A stretch of DNA of 6,874 bases from Dehalococcoidia bacterium. Lineage in GTDB: Bacteria > Chloroflexota > Dehalococcoidia > GIF9 > AB-539-J10. Of this stretch, positions 6,402-6,874 are shown in pieces; position 1 is the stretch's first letter; every line of letters begins with the position of its first letter. The stretch spans positions 1 to 6,874 of the forward strand of contig JAUVYX010000050.1 of the NCBI GenBank assembly GCA_030602865.1. Reading direction: 5' to 3'. The notes under the pieces are model-generated. The model made no database searches. It saw only the letters and a list, made by a program, of their open reading frames with translations, and was not told the DNA's origin. A program made the position numbers and the translations under genes.

Positions 6402-6439
6402 CCCAGATTGCCACGGCAGCAAAGCTGCCTCGCAATGAC
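6402..6439. repeat. Interspersed hairpin repeat, copy B
   Basis: Matches 35 of 38 positions of 3593-3630, in the same orientation. Inner stem GGCAGC-AAA-GCTGCC (6415-6429), an A-T pair (6413/6430) where copy A has G·T, and the same outer stem ATTGC/GCAAT. All three differences keep the fold. Confidence 0.87.
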
Positions 6440-6452
6440 AATTATCAACCAT

Positions 6453-6478
6453 GTCATACCCGCGAAAGCGGGTATCCA
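6453..6478. repeat. REP-like palindrome with GAAA loop
   Basis: The perfect 8-bp stem ATACCCGC/GCGGGTAT (6456-6463 and 6468-6475) closes a GAAA loop. It is flanked by GTC and CCA, as in the widespread GTCATnCCCGCGAAAGCGGGnATCCA repeat family of bacterial genomes. Translated in one frame it gives the well-known spurious peptide VIPAKAGIH. Confidence 0.85.
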
Positions 6479-6564
6479 CCATCAGGCCCAATTTAAGGCG
6501 GTAAGTTTGCCTTTATACAGGCATGGTAGTTTTGAGTACTGTCTTCTTTGGGGGAAGGGGAAGC

Positions 6565-6580
6565 ATTCGCAGAAGCGAAT
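6565..6580. repeat. Short palindrome, decayed REP-like element
   Basis: ATTCGC-AGAA-GCGAAT forms a perfect 6-bp stem and is followed by ACCCGGGT. It looks like a diverged relative of the 6453-6478 element. Confidence 0.55.
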
Positions 6581-6590
6581 ACCCGGGTAG

Positions 6591-6632
6591 ATTCCTGCTA
6601 CCTGCTTTCGCAGGCACAGGTTTCGCAGGAAT
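6591..6632. repeat. Nested REP-like palindrome
   Basis: The outer arms ATTCCTGC (6591-6598) and GCAGGAAT (6625-6632) enclose an inner hairpin CCTGC-TTTC-GCAGG (6601-6614), and TTTCGCAGG occurs twice. It reads as a REP-like unit with part of a second unit inserted or duplicated inside it. Confidence 0.7.
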
Positions 6633-6647
6633 GACAAAGAGAGAGGG

Positions 6648-6673
6648 AACTGAAGGTGTGATATCTTTCAGTT
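6648..6673. repeat. Inverted repeat before the antitoxin promoter
   Basis: AACTGAA (6648-6654) and TTCAGTT (6667-6673) are perfect 7-bp arms around a 12-nt loop. No T-run follows on either strand, so it is not a typical terminator. It lies 20 nt before the -35 box at 6694, and its role is unknown. Confidence 0.4.
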
Positions 6674-6693
6674 GGTGGTAGCCTTTGATGAGG

Positions 6694-6722
6694 TTGACAG
6701 GGCGGTCGCAATTCTTCATACT
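6694..6722 (+). promoter_or_regulatory. Predicted promoter of the ribbon-helix-helix gene
   Basis: A perfect -35 TTGACA (6694-6699), a 17-nt spacer and a weak -10 CATACT (6717-6722, four of six). The start would fall near 6729, about 25 nt before the ATG. Confidence 0.6.
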
Positions 6723-6732
6723 TTGGTATGAA
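6715..6732. promoter_or_regulatory. Candidate autoregulatory operator of the ribbon-helix-helix gene
   Basis: TTCATAC-TTTG-GTATGAA is a perfect 7-bp-arm palindrome. It covers the -10 box and the likely start site of the gene at 6754. Antitoxins of the ribbon-helix-helix type usually bind such palindromes in their own promoter. Confidence 0.6.
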
Positions 6733-6753
6733 TGATAATGAGGAGATGTTATT

Positions 6754-6874
6754 ATGGCTAAGTGTGCGAAGGTTGCTATTAGTCTGCCTGAAGATGTCCT
6801 GCAGGCTGTGGAAACGGAGAGGAAGGCCAGGCGAGAAAGCCGTAGCCAGTACTTTCGACGGGCTGTTGAGAGGC
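6754..6874 (+). CDS. Ribbon-helix-helix (CopG-like) DNA-binding protein, probable antitoxin, N-terminal part
   Basis: The first 40 codons are visible; the gene runs off the right edge. The translation contains AKVAISLPEDVLQAV (residues 5-19) and a basic linker (ERKARRESRSQ, 21-31) followed by YFRRAVE (33-39). This is the ribbon-helix-helix pattern: a beta strand (KVAISL), helix A (PEDVLQAVETERKAR), a turn, and helix B starting at SRSQYFRRAVE. Proteins of this shape and size are usually antitoxins that repress their own operon, often followed by a MazF/PemK or PIN-domain toxin. The toxin, if any, is outside the window, so the toxin-antitoxin role is inferred. The ATG has AGGAG (6741-6745) 8 nt upstream, and the promoter carries an 18-bp palindrome. 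It could instead be a plain regulator. Confidence 0.87.
   Translation, partial: MAKCAKVAISLPEDVLQAVETERKARRESRSQYFRRAVER

Larger units (their letters stand above)
6248..6693. other. Repeat-rich non-coding spacer
   Basis: No gene is supported here. It lies between two diverging transcription units (marR leftwards, the ribbon-helix-helix gene rightwards). It holds a 7-nt-period degenerate array, one 38-bp hairpin repeat and three palindromes of the 'GCGAAAGC' type, listed separately. The short open frames that run through 6408-6590 (plus) and 6513-6719 (minus) are translations of the repeats. The part 6248-6295 shows nothing I can name. Confidence 0.8.

Noticed and set aside
6408..6590. Plus-strand 60-codon open frame
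   Set aside because: It runs through the hairpin repeats and contains the well-known spurious VIPAKAGIH peptide; no SD site and no conserved domain.
6513..6719. Minus-strand 68-codon open frame
   Set aside because: It also translates the REP-like palindromes (VIPAKPVPAKAG); it overlaps the antitoxin promoter and has no support as a gene.

Overview
The window is bacterial DNA with five complete genes, two genes cut by its edges, and a repeat-rich spacer. No gene names the organism. Two hairpin repeat types are present: one resembling the widespread GTCATTGCGAGG…GGCAATCT family, and one resembling the GTCATnCCCGCGAAAGCGGGnATCCA family. Strong Shine-Dalgarno sites and a type I-C cas operon accompany them. 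This would suit an anaerobic or sediment bacterium; Dehalococcoidia (Chloroflexota) or a former deltaproteobacterial group are guesses only.

Left part (1-3349, minus strand): the head of a type I-C CRISPR-Cas operon in the usual order cas3, cas5c, cas8c. Cas3 is the HD nuclease-helicase that degrades the target. Cas5c is the Cascade backbone subunit that normally also cuts pre-crRNA. Cas8c is the large subunit and runs off the left edge. The genes are tightly packed (14-nt gap, then 8-nt overlap), each with a good ribosome-binding site. cas7, cas4, cas1, cas2 and the array, if present, lie beyond the left edge. A good promoter and a 36-bp dyad lie upstream of cas3.

Middle part (3666-6185, minus strand): a compact operon of a MarR-family regulator, a MacB/FtsX-type ABC permease and its LolD/MacB-type ATPase. 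This looks like a self-regulated efflux or lipid/peptide-export module. A palindrome overlapping the marR promoter is a likely autoregulatory operator. Near-identical 38-bp hairpin repeats lie on both sides of this operon in the same orientation.

Right part (6248-6874): non-coding DNA with a 7-nt-period degenerate tandem array and four hairpin repeats. It is followed by a plus-strand promoter with an 18-bp palindrome and the start of a ribbon-helix-helix (antitoxin-like) gene cut by the right edge.

I see no clearly new system. The best leads are a Cas5c that seems to lack all three residues used for crRNA cutting in studied homologues, the dyad just upstream of the cas3 ribosome-binding site, and the paired repeats whose every difference preserves base pairing.
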